From: Alkalicoccus chagannorensis DSM 18086
GTDB taxonomy: Bacteria > Bacillota > Bacilli > Bacillales > Salisediminibacteriaceae
DNA length: 64,000 bases
Direction: 5' to 3'
Assembly (NCBI RefSeq): GCF_000429725.1
Contig: NZ_AUCK01000001.1
Coordinates: 432,251 to 496,250 of the forward strand
A program made the position numbers and the translations under genes. Under the pieces are notes generated by a model, which searched no databases, was not told the origin of the DNA, and worked only from the letters and a program-made list of their open reading frames with translations. Below are positions 55,931-64,000 of this stretch, in pieces; positions within the stretch are counted from its first letter, which is position 1, and every line of letters starts with the position of its first letter.

Positions 55931-56570
55931 ATTCTTCTGCTTCATAGTTGGCTCTTATGTCTTCATAGCTGCTTACGAGAATTTCGTAATCGAGATATCC
56001 TGGTCTGCTCATTGCTACCCGGCCTTCCGGATCGATAATATAGGTAGACGGCATTGCATAGACGTTGTACCTGTCTTCCATAATGCCTTCCTCATCCAAC
56101 ACCGTGTAGAAAGGAATTTGAAAATCGTCTACAAACTGCTGCACCGGTTCTAAACCAGATTCCGTCGACGTCATATTCACGCCGACCATTTCAACATTGT
56201 CGTCCTGATACGTTTCATAAAACTCTACGAAATCAGGCATTTCATCTCTGCAGGGCGGGCACCAGGTAGCCCACATATTCACAACAACGAAACTGCCTTC
56301 CAGTTCTTCCAGTGCCAGCGTTTCTTCTGCTCCGAGCTGGGCGAGTTCAAACGGCGGAGCCTGCTGACCAGGCTCTGTTCCTGTGCCCTCCAGTTCCCCG
56401 TGGCTGATCATATCCTCTTCGTCAAGCTGCTCTCTTTCAATGCCGTCCTGTTCCAGGTACTGCTCCAGTGCTTCGTCATTCTGCTGGGAAGCAGTCTGGT
56501 CTTCATATATGATGTATCCGGCTCCCGCCGCAGCAGAAAGCAGGAGCACTATCGAGATTCTTTTTTTCAT
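55929..56570 (-). CDS. TlpA/ResA-like thiol-disulfide oxidoreductase
   Basis: Thioredoxin-fold protein facing outward, 213 residues. N-terminal signal anchor (about 5-22), acidic linker (25-70), then the fold with WATWCPPCRDEMP: Cys104, Cys107 and Glu110 at the position of the ResA glutamate. Cis-proline in YAMPSTYII. It thus has the more normal ResA-type active site of the two such proteins in the window. ATG 56570 gives a proper anchor; the longer frame is not credible. Confidence 0.87.
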   Translation of the reverse strand: MKKRISIVLLLSAAAGAGYIIYEDQTASQQNDEALEQYLEQDGIEREQLDEEDMISHGELEGTGTEPGQQAPPFELAQLGAEETLALEELEGSFVVVNMWATWCPPCRDEMPDFVEFYETYQDDNVEMVGVNMTSTESGLEPVQQFVDDFQIPFYTVLDEEGIMEDRYNVYAMPSTYIIDPEGRVAMSRPGYLDYEILVSSYEDIRANYEAEE

Positions 56571-56850
56571 CATCTTGAACAAACGGAAGCTGCTGCTCCG
56601 TTCTGCCTCCCTTCCATCAGCTTCAAGGCGGCATCCCTGCCATCGGAAAAACCAGTGCCTGAAGGCTGTCTGCTTGCCTCCATTATAACCTACTACGCCT
56701 CTCAGGTCTTCGCAGGTCACGCGATTGTCACAGAAACGGGAGACCACAGACACGATTCCCTGTTGGCTGCCAGGGGGCACTAGAATACGAGGATCTCGTT
56801 CTATTCAGGCAACGGAAGAAGGCACCTGCGCATCCTCTTCATACATAGAA
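56571..56850. other. Upstream region of the TlpA-like gene, nothing identified
   Basis: About 280 bases without a gene; no clear promoter pair. Confidence 0.35.
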
Positions 56851-56888
56851 ATCCCCCCGCTTTGACGAGAGCGGGGGGGGGGGGAGAT
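56851..56888 (-). terminator. crr terminator with a 12-base homopolymer
   Basis: CCCCCCGCT/AGCGGGGGG stem within which the plus strand carries twelve consecutive Gs (56873-56884). Located 32 bases past crr in the minus sense. No T-run of note. Confidence 0.6.
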
Positions 56889-56919
56889 CATGTCTTCAGC
56901 TCCGATGATAAGCCATGTG

Positions 56920-57447
56920 TCAGGCGTTCACTTTGATCGTCATAATGGTCGTTTCACCGGCTTTGACCTGCTGCCCTTCCTGTTTATCCAGTTCAGCAAC
57001 GACATCCCCATTCGTTATAATCACTGGGGTGATGGTACTTTCCGCTTTTTCGTTGACCAGATCCGGATCGAACGTAATCAGCTTATCGCCGGGTTTCACT
57101 TTGTCGCCCTGCTCTACGTGGGCTTCGAAACCCTCTCCCTGCATATTCACCGTTTCGATTCCGATGTGGATAAGGAGCTCCACCCCATTGACCGTTTTAA
57201 TACCGACGGCGTGCTTTGTTGGGAACAGCTGGGCGATCTCACCGTATGCTGGTGCCACGATCGTGCCGTTCTCTGGTTTAATGGCGAGACCGTCCCCCAT
57301 CATTTTTTCAGCAAATGTCGGGTCCGGCACCTCGGAGAGCGCTACGGCATCTCCATCGGCAGGGCTGTAAATGACGTCCGTTCCATCCGCTTCCGGAAGT
57401 TGTACTTCTTCTTTTTTCTTGTCGAGTCCAAATAGTTTTTTCAGCAT
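56920..57447 (-). CDS. crr: PTS glucose-type EIIA component
   Basis: Phosphocarrier that passes phosphate from HPr to an EIIB domain during sugar uptake. 175 residues; phosphorylated histidine in LIHIGIETV and the companion histidine in PTKHAVGIK. It is free-standing, with no EIIBC gene nearby, so it must serve transporters encoded elsewhere. In Bacillales such single EIIA proteins commonly complement EIIA-less permeases. Confidence 0.93.
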   Translation of the reverse strand: MLKKLFGLDKKKEEVQLPEADGTDVIYSPADGDAVALSEVPDPTFAEKMMGDGLAIKPENGTIVAPAYGEIAQLFPTKHAVGIKTVNGVELLIHIGIETVNMQGEGFEAHVEQGDKVKPGDKLITFDPDLVNEKAESTITPVIITNGDVVAELDKQEGQQVKAGETTIMTIKVNA

Positions 57448-57593
57448 GTTTCATGCTCCTTTCTGCTTCGTTGTTAAATTTGTCTATACAGGAACTTCAA
57501 AACAGCTTACATTATAGCAGAAGCGTGCTCCCTCCGCCAATGTCACCTGTTTTTCCACTTCCCGGAGGAATGCCGGTGTAAACCTGTACCGTA

Positions 57594-58268
57594 TCAGGGT
57601 AGGTCATACCGCATCATTTTCGTCATCCCTCCATCCAGCGTGACCATTTCCCCATTCATAAAATCATTCTCTTCATCAAGCAGAAACCGGCACAGTTTTG
57701 CTACATCCGTCGGTCTTCCGACCCGGCCTGACCAGTGGAGCTCATGATATGCATCAGGGATGTCCTCTTCCCTGCCGGTATGGATCCACCCGGGTGCAAC
57801 AGCATTAACACGGATGTTTTTTGGAGCAAGGCTCGCAGCGAGGGCATGTGTCAGGGCTGCCAGTCCACCTTTGGATGCAGCATACGCTTCGCTCCCGCTT
57901 TCTGACTGCAGGGCGCGGGTGGAGACGATGTTGACAACCGCACTTCCCTCCGGGGCAGCCGCAGCCATCGCCTGTGTCATAAATAACGGCCCCCGCAGGT
58001 TCGTGTTGATGACTTCATCCCACTCCGCCTGTGTTAATGCTTCCAAAGGGGTAAACTGCGAAAGACCGGCATTGTTAATCAAGGCATGGATGGGAGGCAG
58101 ATTTTCAAAAAAGGTTTGAATGTCCTGCTGATTCTGGACATCGACGACATGGATCTTATCTCCGCTCTGCTTGTCCAGCCGGTACACTTCGTATCCAGCT
58201 GCCTCAAGCTCATCCGCACACGTTCTGCCGATACCTTGTGCGGCTCCTGTCACAATGGCTCTGTACAT
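57594..58268 (-). CDS. Short-chain dehydrogenase/reductase
   Basis: 224 residues, short for the family. TGAAQGIG cofactor loop, NNAGLS, catalytic Ser in NIVSTR, YAASKGG, and C-terminal NGEMVTLDGGM. Transcribed divergently from the carotenoid operon, sharing the 118-base region with its promoter and dyads, so the two may be regulated together. Substrate unknown. Confidence 0.85.
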   Translation of the reverse strand: MYRAIVTGAAQGIGRTCADELEAAGYEVYRLDKQSGDKIHVVDVQNQQDIQTFFENLPPIHALINNAGLSQFTPLEALTQAEWDEVINTNLRGPLFMTQAMAAAAPEGSAVVNIVSTRALQSESGSEAYAASKGGLAALTHALAASLAPKNIRVNAVAPGWIHTGREEDIPDAYHELHWSGRVGRPTDVAKLCRFLLDEENDFMNGEMVTLDGGMTKMMRYDLP

Positions 58269-58317
58269 GTTTTTTCCTCCTCAGCCTCTTCGTTTGCATA
58301 AGTCTGGTTGATTCAGG

Positions 58318-58343
58318 GTATAATACAAGGAGACTATACCCGC
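58318..58343. promoter_or_regulatory. Operator-like dyad over the -10 of the carotenoid operon
   Basis: Perfect inverted repeat GGGTATA (58318-58324) and TATACCC (58337-58343) spaced by 12 bases. The left arm contains most of the TATAAT at 58321-58326. TTGCAT lies 19 bases before that -10, a long spacer of the type MerR-family regulators act on. Confidence 0.5.
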
Positions 58344-58348
58344 AGGCG

Positions 58349-58365
58349 GATATAGTTAATCCGTC
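58349..58365. promoter_or_regulatory. Second small dyad in the carotenoid operon leader
   Basis: CGGAT (58349-58353) and ATCCG (58361-58365) spaced by seven bases, just before the ribosome site of the first gene. Confidence 0.3.
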
Positions 58366-58386
58366 TCATATGAAAGGAGTTTTCTC

Positions 58387-59175
58387 ATGCCGCAGAAATG
58401 GGAAATTTATTTTTTCCGCTTCTTTATATTCTGGTTTGCTATCGGTGTCGTTCTACTGAGTTTTGATCTGGTTCCGCCCTGGCTTGAGTGGGCAAATATT
58501 GTATTCCTAGTTACTTCCGGACTGCTCGGCATCCTTTTCTTTTTCCGCAGCGCCAATCCGGTCCTCGGGCTGTTTCTTGCAGGCACAGTCTTCGTGCTCT
58601 CTATGGTCATCGAGAGTATCGGCGTACATACGGGACTTTACTTCGGCGACTACAGCTACCAGACTGATTTTGGACCTAAAATTGCCGGGGTTCCTGTCAC
58701 GATCGGTTTTGCCTGGGTGATGGTAATCGCCACGAGCCACGTGCTGGCTGCACCGGCAGTTCACCTGCTCCCGGCTTTCAGACGTACGTTTTATGCTGGT
58801 TATGCAGCGCTCATAGCAGTAACAATGGACCTGGCCATCGACCCTGTTGCTTTCGATGTCAAACAGTACTGGATCTGGCATGACGGAGGTCTGTATTACG
58901 ATATTCCCTTCTCCAATTTCGCCGGCTGGTTTTTCCTTTCGTTCGTTCTGCACCTGGTGATTGCCGGACTGCTCTTCAGAGGAAGGGACTGGTATAATGG
59001 GCGGAGTGTTTTCTGGACAGAGAGAATGTACTATCTGTACGGCATGATGACCGGAATGTTTATCATCATCTCCCTCGTCAACGGCCTCTTTCTTGCAGCC
59101 GGACTTGCCGGAGGGCTTACTGTTCTTTACTACTACCTTCACAGGCTGATGAAGCGAAGGCTGGAAGATGATTGA
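58387..59175 (+). CDS. CruF-like carotenoid biosynthesis membrane protein (DUF422)
   Basis: 262 residues with about eight membrane helices. Carries the DUF422/CruF pattern: ESIGVHTGLYFGDYSY with conserved Glu and His, TMDLAIDPVAF, and SNFAGWFF. In other organisms CruF hydrates carotenoid end groups, such as the C-1',2' bond in bacterioruberin and myxoxanthophyll routes. Here it heads a tightly overlapping carotenoid operon. The exact reaction on what is probably a C30 substrate is inference. AAAGGAG precedes the ATG. Confidence 0.88.
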   Translation: MPQKWEIYFFRFFIFWFAIGVVLLSFDLVPPWLEWANIVFLVTSGLLGILFFFRSANPVLGLFLAGTVFVLSMVIESIGVHTGLYFGDYSYQTDFGPKIAGVPVTIGFAWVMVIATSHVLAAPAVHLLPAFRRTFYAGYAALIAVTMDLAIDPVAFDVKQYWIWHDGGLYYDIPFSNFAGWFFLSFVLHLVIAGLLFRGRDWYNGRSVFWTERMYYLYGMMTGMFIIISLVNGLFLAAGLAGGLTVLYYYLHRLMKRRLEDD

Positions 59176-59887
59176 ACCGACTAAGCAGCCGATGTTTGAA
59201 CTGGTGTTTAAACCTTTTAATTCCCTGATGGTTAAAAGGGCGTTTCAAACGGTTTGGCAGACGCCCTTCTCGGCCCCGATGCCCACTTCCGGAGGAGCAT
59301 TGATCATCATGAACCACAGCTCCTGGTGGGATCCGATGATGCTCTATTACATGAATGCCCGGCATTGGAAAACCGATGGCTATGTCATGATGGATGAAAA
59401 GGGAATGAAACGATTCCCTTTTTTCCGCAGGCTCGGTGCTTTCTCGGTCAATCCATCTTCGGGGAGGGACATCGTCCGCTCTCTTGACTATGCCGCCCGC
59501 CGGCTCCGGGACGGCAAAACCGTGTTTCTGTTTCCTGAAGGAAGTGAACAGCCGCTGCATGACGGGCCGTTTACGTTCTTTGGAGGCGCGGGAAAGCTGA
59601 AAGAAGAAGTCCCTACCGCTCCGGTCATTCCCGTCGTTTTTTCCCACGGGTTTCTGCACGAACAAAAGCCGGAGTGGTTCGTACATATTGGTGAGCGGGT
59701 GCACGGTGCTCCTTCCTGGTCCAGAAAACGCTGGACGAGGGAGATGGAGGCGGCTGTCGAAAGAGAAATAAAACTTCTGCATCAGGCTATCAGCGACGAA
59801 ATGCCAATGAAGAAGCTGACAGAGGGCTGCAGCGGCATTGCTCATACGTGGGAAAGCGTCAAAAACAAATGGAGGCACGAGTCATGA
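59168..59887 (+). CDS. PlsC-type acyltransferase of the carotenoid operon
   Basis: 239 residues with the acyltransferase HX4D motif in NHSSWWDP and FPEGSEQP. Starts inside the end of the CruF-like gene (8-base overlap) and ends on the glycosyltransferase start, so it is translated with the carotenoid genes. By analogy with staphyloxanthin-type pigments it probably acylates the sugar of a glycosyl carotenoid. Housekeeping lysophosphatidate acyltransferase activity is already provided by the plsC at 6.7 kb. Confidence 0.85.
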   Translation: MIEPTKQPMFELVFKPFNSLMVKRAFQTVWQTPFSAPMPTSGGALIIMNHSSWWDPMMLYYMNARHWKTDGYVMMDEKGMKRFPFFRRLGAFSVNPSSGRDIVRSLDYAARRLRDGKTVFLFPEGSEQPLHDGPFTFFGGAGKLKEEVPTAPVIPVVFSHGFLHEQKPEWFVHIGERVHGAPSWSRKRWTREMEAAVEREIKLLHQAISDEMPMKKLTEGCSGIAHTWESVKNKWRHES

Positions 59888-60975
59888 CAGGCGTGGTGGT
59901 CTTCTATGTCCTTCTGCTCGTGTGGACATTGGTGAATACCCTCTTCTTCCCTAAACTCCGCACACCTGCCCGAAACGAAGGGGAGCTGTTGTCGATCCTT
60001 ATTCCAATGAGAAATGAGGAGCGGAATGTAGACGGTGTGATGACAGCTCTGCAGGAACTCACCTGGGACCCGGTTGAAATTATTGTGCTCGACGACGGCT
60101 CTGAGGACCTTACTAAAGAAAAATTAAAACAATGGCAGAAGCAGCTTCCCCTGCGTATCATCGACGGGAAACCGCTCCCTGAAGGATGGGTCGGCAAAGT
60201 ACATGCCTGCCATCAGCTTGCTCAGGAAGCTTCCGGCACGTTTTTCTGGTTTCTGGACGCAGATATGAGGCCGGAACAGCACACCCCCGGTCGACTGCTC
60301 CACGTCATGAGCGCGGAAACAGGACTGGTTACCGGCTTTCCCTACGTTCCTGCGTCTTCCCTGCTCGGTTATCTGCTTACCCCGATGCAGCACTTCCTTG
60401 TCTATTTTCATCTGCCTGGTCTTCTCGCCAACTATACGAAATGGGCACCTGCCTCGGCGGCTCACGGTGCTTCGATGTTTTTCAGAAAAAACGCCTATAT
60501 CGATTCCGGCGGTCATGAGGCGGTCCGTCATTCCCTTGTAGAGGATATTCATCTTGCCAGGCAGATGAAAAAAAGCGGCTGGTATACTGCACTTGTCCGA
60601 CCAGGACGATATTTAACCTGCTGGATGTATGAAGGAAACCGCGAAGTATGGAGCGGTTTTGCGAAGAACTTTTTCCCCGGGATTGGAAGAAGCTATACTG
60701 CCGCGGTACTGTTGATTCTTTTTTACCTGATCGTCTTTACACTCCCGGCATTTGCCGCTCTTTACGGAGCAGCAACCGCTCAGATGCTGTTTGTGCTGCC
60801 GTACTTCATCACAGTAGTCATCAAAATGAGGATTGACGCCGTTTCCGGTCAGCCGCTGCTTCCCGCGTTTGCAGTGCCTCTTGCCGCTGCGGTCATGTCC
60901 GCTATGCTTATGTACTCTATGTCTCTGGCTTGGAGAAAACAAGGGTTTTCGTGGAAAGGACGTCGATATCAATGA
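59884..60975 (+). CDS. Carotenoid glycosyltransferase, GT2 family (CrtQ-like)
   Basis: 363 residues: an N-terminal helix, a GT-A catalytic domain with VLDDGSEDLT, DADMRPE and a late EDIHLA motif, and two or three C-terminal helices. Resembles CrtQ, which attaches glucose to the carboxyl of diaponeurosporenoic acid. ATG 59884 overlaps the previous stop as ATGA and follows GGAGG. Likely donor UDP-glucose (inference). Confidence 0.87.
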   Translation: MTGVVVFYVLLLVWTLVNTLFFPKLRTPARNEGELLSILIPMRNEERNVDGVMTALQELTWDPVEIIVLDDGSEDLTKEKLKQWQKQLPLRIIDGKPLPEGWVGKVHACHQLAQEASGTFFWFLDADMRPEQHTPGRLLHVMSAETGLVTGFPYVPASSLLGYLLTPMQHFLVYFHLPGLLANYTKWAPASAAHGASMFFRKNAYIDSGGHEAVRHSLVEDIHLARQMKKSGWYTALVRPGRYLTCWMYEGNREVWSGFAKNFFPGIGRSYTAAVLLILFYLIVFTLPAFAALYGAATAQMLFVLPYFITVVIKMRIDAVSGQPLLPAFAVPLAAAVMSAMLMYSMSLAWRKQGFSWKGRRYQ

Positions 60976-62432
60976 CCAAAAGAGCCGTCGTCATCGGGGC
61001 CGGACTAGGCGGCCTCGCCGCCGCTGTAACGCTGCAGCATGCTGGCTTTCATACTACCGTTCTGGAAAAGCACCATCACCCCGGCGGAAAAATGCACGAA
61101 GTCAAAGTAGGCGGTGCTTCTTTTGACTTCGGTCCAAATACGATTACCATGCCTGCCGTGTTTGAAGAAGTGATTCGTCGAGCCGGAGGAAATCCGGAAA
61201 AATACATGCAGTTCCACAGGCTCCGGGACCACACCAAAAATGAGTTCCATGATGGAACTTCTTTTGTTTTTTCCTCCAACAAAGAAAAAATGAAAGAGGA
61301 GCTGCTGCCTCTCGATCCGTACGCAGCCGATCATTATGATTCCTATCTGGAGGAAGTGACAAAACTCTACCATCTGGCGGAGAAATCTTTTCTGCGCCGG
61401 ACCTTCCGCAGCTGGAAGGATTATTTGTCTCTGCCACTGGCCAGAGCACTGCTGTCTTCGCGTCCTCATCAGACGATGAACAGCTTTCATGCCAAGTATT
61501 TTAAAGACCCGCGTGTACGGGCAGCTTTCAACCGGTATGCCACTTATATCGGTTCCTCTCCTTTCAATGCTCCAGCCACTTTTTCTTTGATCGGGCATCT
61601 GGAACTTCGTGACGGAGTTTATTATGCCGAGGGGGGAAACTTCAACATTGCAGAGGGAATCAAGCAATTTGCTGAGGATATTGGCGTTGTCTTCCGCTGG
61701 GGGGAACAAGTACATGCTGTAGAAGCAGAGAACGGTTCCATCAAACGTGCCGTAACCGAAAAAGCAGTGTATCCGGCTGACGTGATGATCTTAAACGGCG
61801 ATCTGCTGACACAGGTCCCGGCACTGATCAAGGAAAAGCACCGGCCTTCCCTACCCGACCGCTTCTTTCAGCACTTGTCTCCCTCTGTATCCGCCTTCGT
61901 GCTGATGGCCGAGTTGAATACAACGTTCCCGCTCCATCATCACCATGTTTTCTTTGGCCCCGATCCCGGCAAAGAATTTGAGGATATATTCGACCGACGG
62001 CAGTATGGGAAAAGTCCGGCAGTCTATCTCTGCACCAACAGCAAAACGGATCCTTCCAGATCACCGAATGGCGATAATCCATTTATTCTGATTAATGCTC
62101 CTCCTGTATCTCCAGACACGAAGGCTCTTGAAGCAGAGGACGTATGGCGATTCCTGGAGCCCTTCGGTATGAATCTAGCCCCATTTGTCAAAGCTCAACG
62201 AACTGTCACTCCCGGCGACATCCGTTCCACCTATGCTGCCTATCGCGGAGCTTTATACGGTTTGTCCTCCAATGAGAAGAAGAATACCTTTCTACGGCCG
62301 TATAATCAATCAAAAGATCTGCCTAACTTGTTTTTCGCCGGCGGCAGCACGCACCCCGGCGGTGGGTCCCCGATCGTCACGTTAAGCGGGATGAATGCAG
62401 GGAAAGCAGCAGCGGCCTGGTACGGGAAATAG
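60972..62432 (+). CDS. Carotenoid desaturase/oxygenase, CrtN/CrtP family
   Basis: FAD-dependent enzyme of 486 residues. N-terminal dinucleotide loop GAGLGGLAAA with VLEKHHHPGGK, and the C-terminal carotenoid-desaturase signature FFAGGSTHPGGGSP. The family includes diapophytoene desaturase (CrtN) and the oxidases CrtP/CrtNb that make the terminal aldehyde or acid. Which one this is cannot be settled from motifs. In an operon with a glycosyltransferase an end-group oxidase is plausible. Starts by ATGA overlap. No crtM is visible. Confidence 0.88.
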   Translation: MTKRAVVIGAGLGGLAAAVTLQHAGFHTTVLEKHHHPGGKMHEVKVGGASFDFGPNTITMPAVFEEVIRRAGGNPEKYMQFHRLRDHTKNEFHDGTSFVFSSNKEKMKEELLPLDPYAADHYDSYLEEVTKLYHLAEKSFLRRTFRSWKDYLSLPLARALLSSRPHQTMNSFHAKYFKDPRVRAAFNRYATYIGSSPFNAPATFSLIGHLELRDGVYYAEGGNFNIAEGIKQFAEDIGVVFRWGEQVHAVEAENGSIKRAVTEKAVYPADVMILNGDLLTQVPALIKEKHRPSLPDRFFQHLSPSVSAFVLMAELNTTFPLHHHHVFFGPDPGKEFEDIFDRRQYGKSPAVYLCTNSKTDPSRSPNGDNPFILINAPPVSPDTKALEAEDVWRFLEPFGMNLAPFVKAQRTVTPGDIRSTYAAYRGALYGLSSNEKKNTFLRPYNQSKDLPNLFFAGGSTHPGGGSPIVTLSGMNAGKAAAAWYGK

Positions 62433-62467
62433 CCTCAGGCAGCATACCAACGATGCGCATAGCTGTG

Positions 62468-64000
62468 ATCGAGTAGGAGGAGGGTTCGCCCCTCCGTCCT
62501 CTCACACCACCGTGCGTACGGATCCGTACACGGCGGTTCAATAAGTTGAGTGGGTTTCCTGCATTTTCTTATAGAACCCCTCTATGTTGAGAAGTCCTTT
62601 CTTGGAAAGGGCTTCTTTTGTGATAGAGCGGTGAAGAATAAAGGATTTTGCGATACGCCAGTACCCCTTTCGGGTGTTTGCCCATTCCCAGGCTTTCCCT
62701 TCGGGAATACCCAGTTTCGTTAGGCTCCGGAATCGGGTTTTCACTTTCTTCCAACGTTTCCAAATGAGTTGTCTAAGCCTCCTTCTCACCCATTCGGCCA
62801 GACTCCGGATAAAGGATTTCATTCTGGCGATGCCGTAGTATGCGATCCAGCCGCGGAGGATCTGGTTCACTTCCTGAATGATGTCGTGCAGGTCTCCTGG
62901 TCTCTTACGGGATAGTCGTTGCTGGATCTTGCTCTTGATGGCTTGTTTCGCTCGTTGGTGAGGACGGACCCCGCTTTTTCCTTTTGGTAGAGATTGGAGA
63001 CAGAACCCGAGGAATTTTCGTTTTGTCGGCCTTCCAACCGCACTTTTCTCTTGATTGACGGTCAGCCGCAGGTCCTTTTCCAGGAAGGTGGTGATGCTCT
63101 TTAATGTACGTTCTCCCGCCTTGCGGCTTCGAACGTAGATGTTACAGTCATCCGCATAGCGGACGAAACAGTGTCCACGGCGTTCCAGTTCTTTGTCGAG
63201 CTCATGGAGATAGATATTGCTGAGCAGTGGAGACAGGTTACCACCCTGCGGCGTGCCGCTGTCCGTGGCCGCTGTATGGTCGCCGATCCGGATTCCGGCC
63301 TTCAGGAACCGTCGGATCAAATTCAGGACCTGTCGGTCCGGGATGAACTGCTCGACCAGGTGCATCAATTTATCGTGATGAACGGTATCAAAGTATTGTT
63401 TCAAGTCGATATCCACGACGTAGCGGTATCCGGCTTCATGGTAGGCAATGGCCTGCCGGATGGCTCCGTGGGCATTTTTCTTTGGCCGGAAACCGTAGCT
63501 TTGTTCGGAGAAGTGTGGATCGACTTTTGGTGTAATGACCTGCACCAGCGCCTGTTGGACGACCCGATCTCGGATCGTCGGGATTCCCAATGCTCGTTCT
63601 TCTCCATTCCCTTTTGGGATGAGCACCCGTTTGACCGGGTCCGGTTCGTAAGAACCGTTCGTTAAGGATCGGATGATACCGCGGCGGTGTTCAGCGAAGT
63701 AGGCATGCATGTCCTTCACCGTTACGCCGTCCACCCCCGCGCTTCCTTTATTCTGTTGAACCCGCTTAAATGCGCGGTTCATGTTCTCCGGACTGATCAT
63801 TTTACTTATCAGTTCAGATGACCCACCATGCTGACGATTCCTTTCACCGCGAAGGATACTACACACTCCCGCATTGCTCTCTGCTTCCAGCATACCCTCC
63901 TGCAGGCAGTCATCGTTAGATGTTGGCTGTGATTGTTGCATCCTTCCCACCTCCCAGTTCGTCTAGCATTCTTATTGTTCGGTCCTTCGCCCCGGAGGGG
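62468..64000 (-). mobile_element. Group IIC-like intron, 5' part beyond window
   Basis: The reverse transcriptase frame is followed on the minus strand by a domain V hairpin (62503-62540; GAACCGCCGTG pairing with CACGGTGGT around a GGATCC-containing tip). A domain VI-like GGAGGGGCGAACCCTCC hairpin follows, and a 3' end at CTACTCGAT, placing the intron-exon junction near 62468. The 5' domains lie past 64000. Orientation is opposite to the carotenoid operon, whose last stop is 36 bases away. Confidence 0.85.
62538..63941 (-). CDS. ltrA: Group II intron reverse transcriptase/maturase
   Basis: 467 residues. RT domains in order: IPKGNGEERALGIPTIRDR (RT1-2), SYGFRPKKNAHGAI (RT2a-3), the first catalytic aspartate in VDIDLKQYFD, GTPQGGNLSPLLSNI (RT4), and the catalytic FVRYADD (RT5). 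The maturase (X) domain follows and the protein ends without an HNH endonuclease, as in bacterial class C introns. Stop codon lies in domain V. ATG 63941 is eight bases after GGGAGG; a GTG at 63950 has no room. The frame is intact, so the intron may be active. Confidence 0.93.
   Translation of the reverse strand: MQQSQPTSNDDCLQEGMLEAESNAGVCSILRGERNRQHGGSSELISKMISPENMNRAFKRVQQNKGSAGVDGVTVKDMHAYFAEHRRGIIRSLTNGSYEPDPVKRVLIPKGNGEERALGIPTIRDRVVQQALVQVITPKVDPHFSEQSYGFRPKKNAHGAIRQAIAYHEAGYRYVVDIDLKQYFDTVHHDKLMHLVEQFIPDRQVLNLIRRFLKAGIRIGDHTAATDSGTPQGGNLSPLLSNIYLHELDKELERRGHCFVRYADDCNIYVRSRKAGERTLKSITTFLEKDLRLTVNQEKSAVGRPTKRKFLGFCLQSLPKGKSGVRPHQRAKQAIKSKIQQRLSRKRPGDLHDIIQEVNQILRGWIAYYGIARMKSFIRSLAEWVRRRLRQLIWKRWKKVKTRFRSLTKLGIPEGKAWEWANTRKGYWRIAKSFILHRSITKEALSKKGLLNIEGFYKKMQETHSTY

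Overview
The window is chromosomal DNA of a Bacillaceae bacterium. Gene order follows the Bacillus subtilis yphF–gpsA–der–fni–cmk, gudB–recQ–fer–serA, resABCDE–rluB, scpAB–rib and ppiB–lysA–punA–drm–xerD–fur–nudF segments. Many proteins are strongly acidic, and genes for a carotenoid pathway and riboswitch-controlled lysine and riboflavin synthesis are present. Together these suggest a moderately halophilic or alkaliphilic, pigmented relative such as the Alkalicoccus/Salisediminibacterium group (inference, not shown by any marker gene). Most genes lie on the minus strand.

Layout: 0.0-8.6 kb holds an YphF-like lipoprotein, YphE, gpsA, plsY, der, fni, a four-S1-domain protein, plsC, cmk and a PilZ c-di-GMP receptor. 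9.0-15.2 kb holds a small zinc-ribbon protein, prsW, ansA, the bacillithiol disulfide reductase ypdA, gudB and a CarH/LitR-type B12 photoreceptor. 15.2-25.1 kb holds a metallophosphoesterase, fhs, a CPBP protease, recQ, ypbB, ferredoxin, serA and an extremely acidic SurA-like lipoprotein. 25.6-33.0 kb holds a cob(I)alamin adenosyltransferase overlapping resE, then resD, resC, resB, resA and rluB. 33.1-38.4 kb is an accessory block: hypothetical protein, CYP152 P450, alpha/beta hydrolase, phospholipase-D-like protein and SDR. 38.4-44.6 kb holds scpBA, ypuF and the FMN-riboswitch ribD-ribE-ribBA-ribH operon. 44.6-46.1 kb is an AT-rich island with an Ltp-like repeat protein. 46.2-57.5 kb holds ppiB, riboswitch-controlled lysA, pdp, punA, deoB, xerD, fur, nudF, an aldo/keto reductase, a TlpA-like thioredoxin and crr. 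58.4-62.4 kb is a translationally coupled carotenoid operon. 62.5-64.0 kb is a group IIC-like intron with its reverse transcriptase, cut by the window edge.

The most interesting unexplained structure is a family of about 140-bp dispersed repeats: eight copies plus a half copy, all in one orientation and all intergenic. They have conserved hairpins with base changes that keep pairing, and most directly abut the Rho-independent terminator of the neighbouring minus-strand gene. Other points: every sporulation locus expected in this syntenic block is absent; a complete light-sensing set (CarH-like repressor, adenosylcobalamin synthesis, carotenoid operon with a dyad over its -10) is present; the CYP152 enzyme carries the OleT-type active-site histidine; and ResA has lost its usual active-site residues while a second TlpA-like protein keeps them.
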